Source: Qipengyuania seohaensis (GTDB lineage: Bacteria > Pseudomonadota > Alphaproteobacteria > Sphingomonadales > Sphingomonadaceae). Taken from it: a DNA stretch of 64,000 nucleotides. The translations under genes were made by a program, and so were the position numbers. The stretch covers positions 2,391,001 through 2,455,000 of the forward strand of contig NZ_CP024920.1 in the NCBI RefSeq assembly GCF_002795865.1, written 5' to 3'. Shown one piece after another: positions 63,115 through 64,000 of the stretch. A model generated the notes under the pieces. It did not search any database. It worked only from the letters and a program-made list of their open reading frames with translations, and was not told the origin of the DNA. Position 1 is the first letter of the stretch. Every line of letters starts with the position of its first letter.

Positions 63115-64000
63115 ATGACCGAAACGCCGTTCAAGCTGTTCAACTCGCTCACCCGCGAGATCGAGACTTTCACTCCCGTCCATCCGGGCGAGGCGCGCGT
63201 CTATTCCTGCGGGCCGACGGTCTACAACTACCAGCACATCGGTAATATGCGCGCCTACGTGTTCTCCGACACGCTCGGCCGTGTGCTGCGCTGGAAAGGC
63301 TACGACCTCACCCATGTGATCAACATCACCGATGTCGGCCACCTCACCTCCGATGCGGACGAGGGCGAAGACAAGATGGAGAAAATGGCGGCCAAGGCGG
63401 GCAAATCCGCCTGGGATATCGCCAAGTTCTATCAGGAAGATTTCGAGCGCGACCTTGCCCGGCTCAACATTACCGGCAAGCAGCACCCGCGCGCCACGGA
63501 ATATGTCGAGCCGATGATCGAGTGGGGCAAGCGGATCGCCGACAAGCACTGCTACGAGCTCGAAAGCGGTCTCTATTTCGACGTCTCGACCATCGATGAC
63601 TATGGCAAGTTGGCCCGCGCCGTGACCGAGGAAGGCGAAGGCCGGATCGGCCGGCTGGAAGGCAAGCGCAACGCCGCCGACTTTGCAATCTGGCGCAAGA
63701 CGCCTGAGGGCGAGACGCGGCAGATGGAATGGGATTCACCATGGGGCAAGGGCGCGCCCGGCTGGCATCTCGAATGCTCGGTCATGGGTGAGGCGCTGCT
63801 CGGCTTCCCGTTCGACATCCACACCGGCGGCATCGACCATCGCGAAATCCACCACCCGAACGAGATCGCGCAGAACCAGGCCTATTGCTGCACCGGCGGG
63901 CTGGGCGATGCCGAGAACAGCGGCGCGCGCATCTGGATGCACAACAATTTCCTTGTCGAGCGCAGCGGCAAGATGTCGAAGAGCTCGGGCGAGTTCCTCC
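63115..64000 (+). CDS. cysS: Cysteinyl-tRNA synthetase (N-terminal part, runs off right edge)
   Basis: Charges tRNA-Cys. The visible 295 residues begin MTETPFKLFNSLTREIE. Zn ligand Cys32 is in YSCGPTVY, HIGN (41-44) is the class I signature, GAPGWHLECSVM and TGGIDHREIHHPNE are further active-site boxes, and KMSKS is in SGKMSKSSGE near the cut. The 3' end lies beyond the window. Confidence 0.97.
   Translation, partial: MTETPFKLFNSLTREIETFTPVHPGEARVYSCGPTVYNYQHIGNMRAYVFSDTLGRVLRWKGYDLTHVINITDVGHLTSDADEGEDKMEKMAAKAGKSAWDIAKFYQEDFERDLARLNITGKQHPRATEYVEPMIEWGKRIADKHCYELESGLYFDVSTIDDYGKLARAVTEEGEGRIGRLEGKRNAADFAIWRKTPEGETRQMEWDSPWGKGAPGWHLECSVMGEALLGFPFDIHTGGIDHREIHHPNEIAQNQAYCCTGGLGDAENSGARIWMHNNFLVERSGKMSKSSGEFL

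Noticed and set aside
1-64000. CRISPR arrays, insertion sequences, tRNA or rRNA genes, prophage or riboswitch elements
   Set aside because: By eye I saw no spaced repeats, transposase genes or terminal repeats, cloverleaf-like genes, or known riboswitch core sequences. Short or divergent RNA genes could be missed without a covariance search.

Overview
The window is a continuous, gene-dense piece of a high-GC bacterial chromosome. The protein set suggests an aerobic alphaproteobacterium of the Sphingomonadales, most likely Erythrobacteraceae. Evidence is the ctaC-ctaD-ctaB-coxF-ctaG-ctaE-SURF1-thrC block, the pyrE-pdxJ-acpS-lepB block, the bolA/dnaJ/cobS neighbourhood, a short-form HisG and a membrane H+-pyrophosphatase. 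The taxonomic call is inference from gene content and order. I found no rRNA, tRNA, CRISPR array, insertion sequence or prophage. Almost everything is core metabolism and housekeeping, with a few small accessory islands.

Layout, left to right. 1-6054 (- strand): the start of a GNAT/CelD-like acyltransferase running off the left edge, hppA with its own promoter and terminator, then the overlapping run hisG-hisD-nusB-thiL. 6098-12242: a DUF2332 protein, an alpha/beta-hydrolase coupled to a short-chain dehydrogenase, a pirin, bolA, a DnaJ-domain protein, a glutathione S-transferase and an MpaB-like protein. 12298-16390: cobS, a bifunctional penicillin-binding protein and two PaaI-type thioesterases. 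16529-18546: an unusual three-gene unit made of a 53-residue peptide and two cupin-like proteins. 18554-25402 (- strand): a long run with many overlapping or abutting genes, pyrE, a serine hydrolase, pdxJ, a small membrane protein, acpS, lepB, an AI-2E transporter, a DUF3089 hydrolase, ruvX and a small membrane protein.

25480-36471 (+ strand): the aa3-type cytochrome c oxidase locus and its assembly factors, interrupted by an epoxide-hydrolase-like gene, then thrC, a methyltransferase, folB, a small Rossmann-like protein, moaD and moaE. 36482-39277: a membrane protein behind a perfect FNR-type box, a lipoprotein, rplU-rpmA and a GNAT acetyltransferase. 39337-47230: a diiron-like hydrolase and a divergent TetR regulator sharing two palindromes, an S41 peptidase, ygfZ, a patatin, pyrC, rarD and two envelope proteins. 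47243-64000: astD, selO, an alpha/beta-hydrolase with a glycosyltransferase, a YfgM-like protein with bamB, an ICMT-like methyltransferase, a monooxygenase-fold protein, gshA, rsmE, ubiA, fructose-6-phosphate aldolase, cobT, an A+T-richer orphan gene, a nitroreductase and the 5' part of cysS.

The strongest candidate for something undescribed is the peptide plus two-cupin unit at 16529-18546. It has the architecture of a ribosomally made peptide with dedicated modifying enzymes, but nothing in the sequence proves this. Secondary points of interest are the FNR box before an unknown membrane protein, the paired palindromes before the TetR gene, the separated cobS and cobT with no cobN, and the compositionally distinct gene at 61959-62417.
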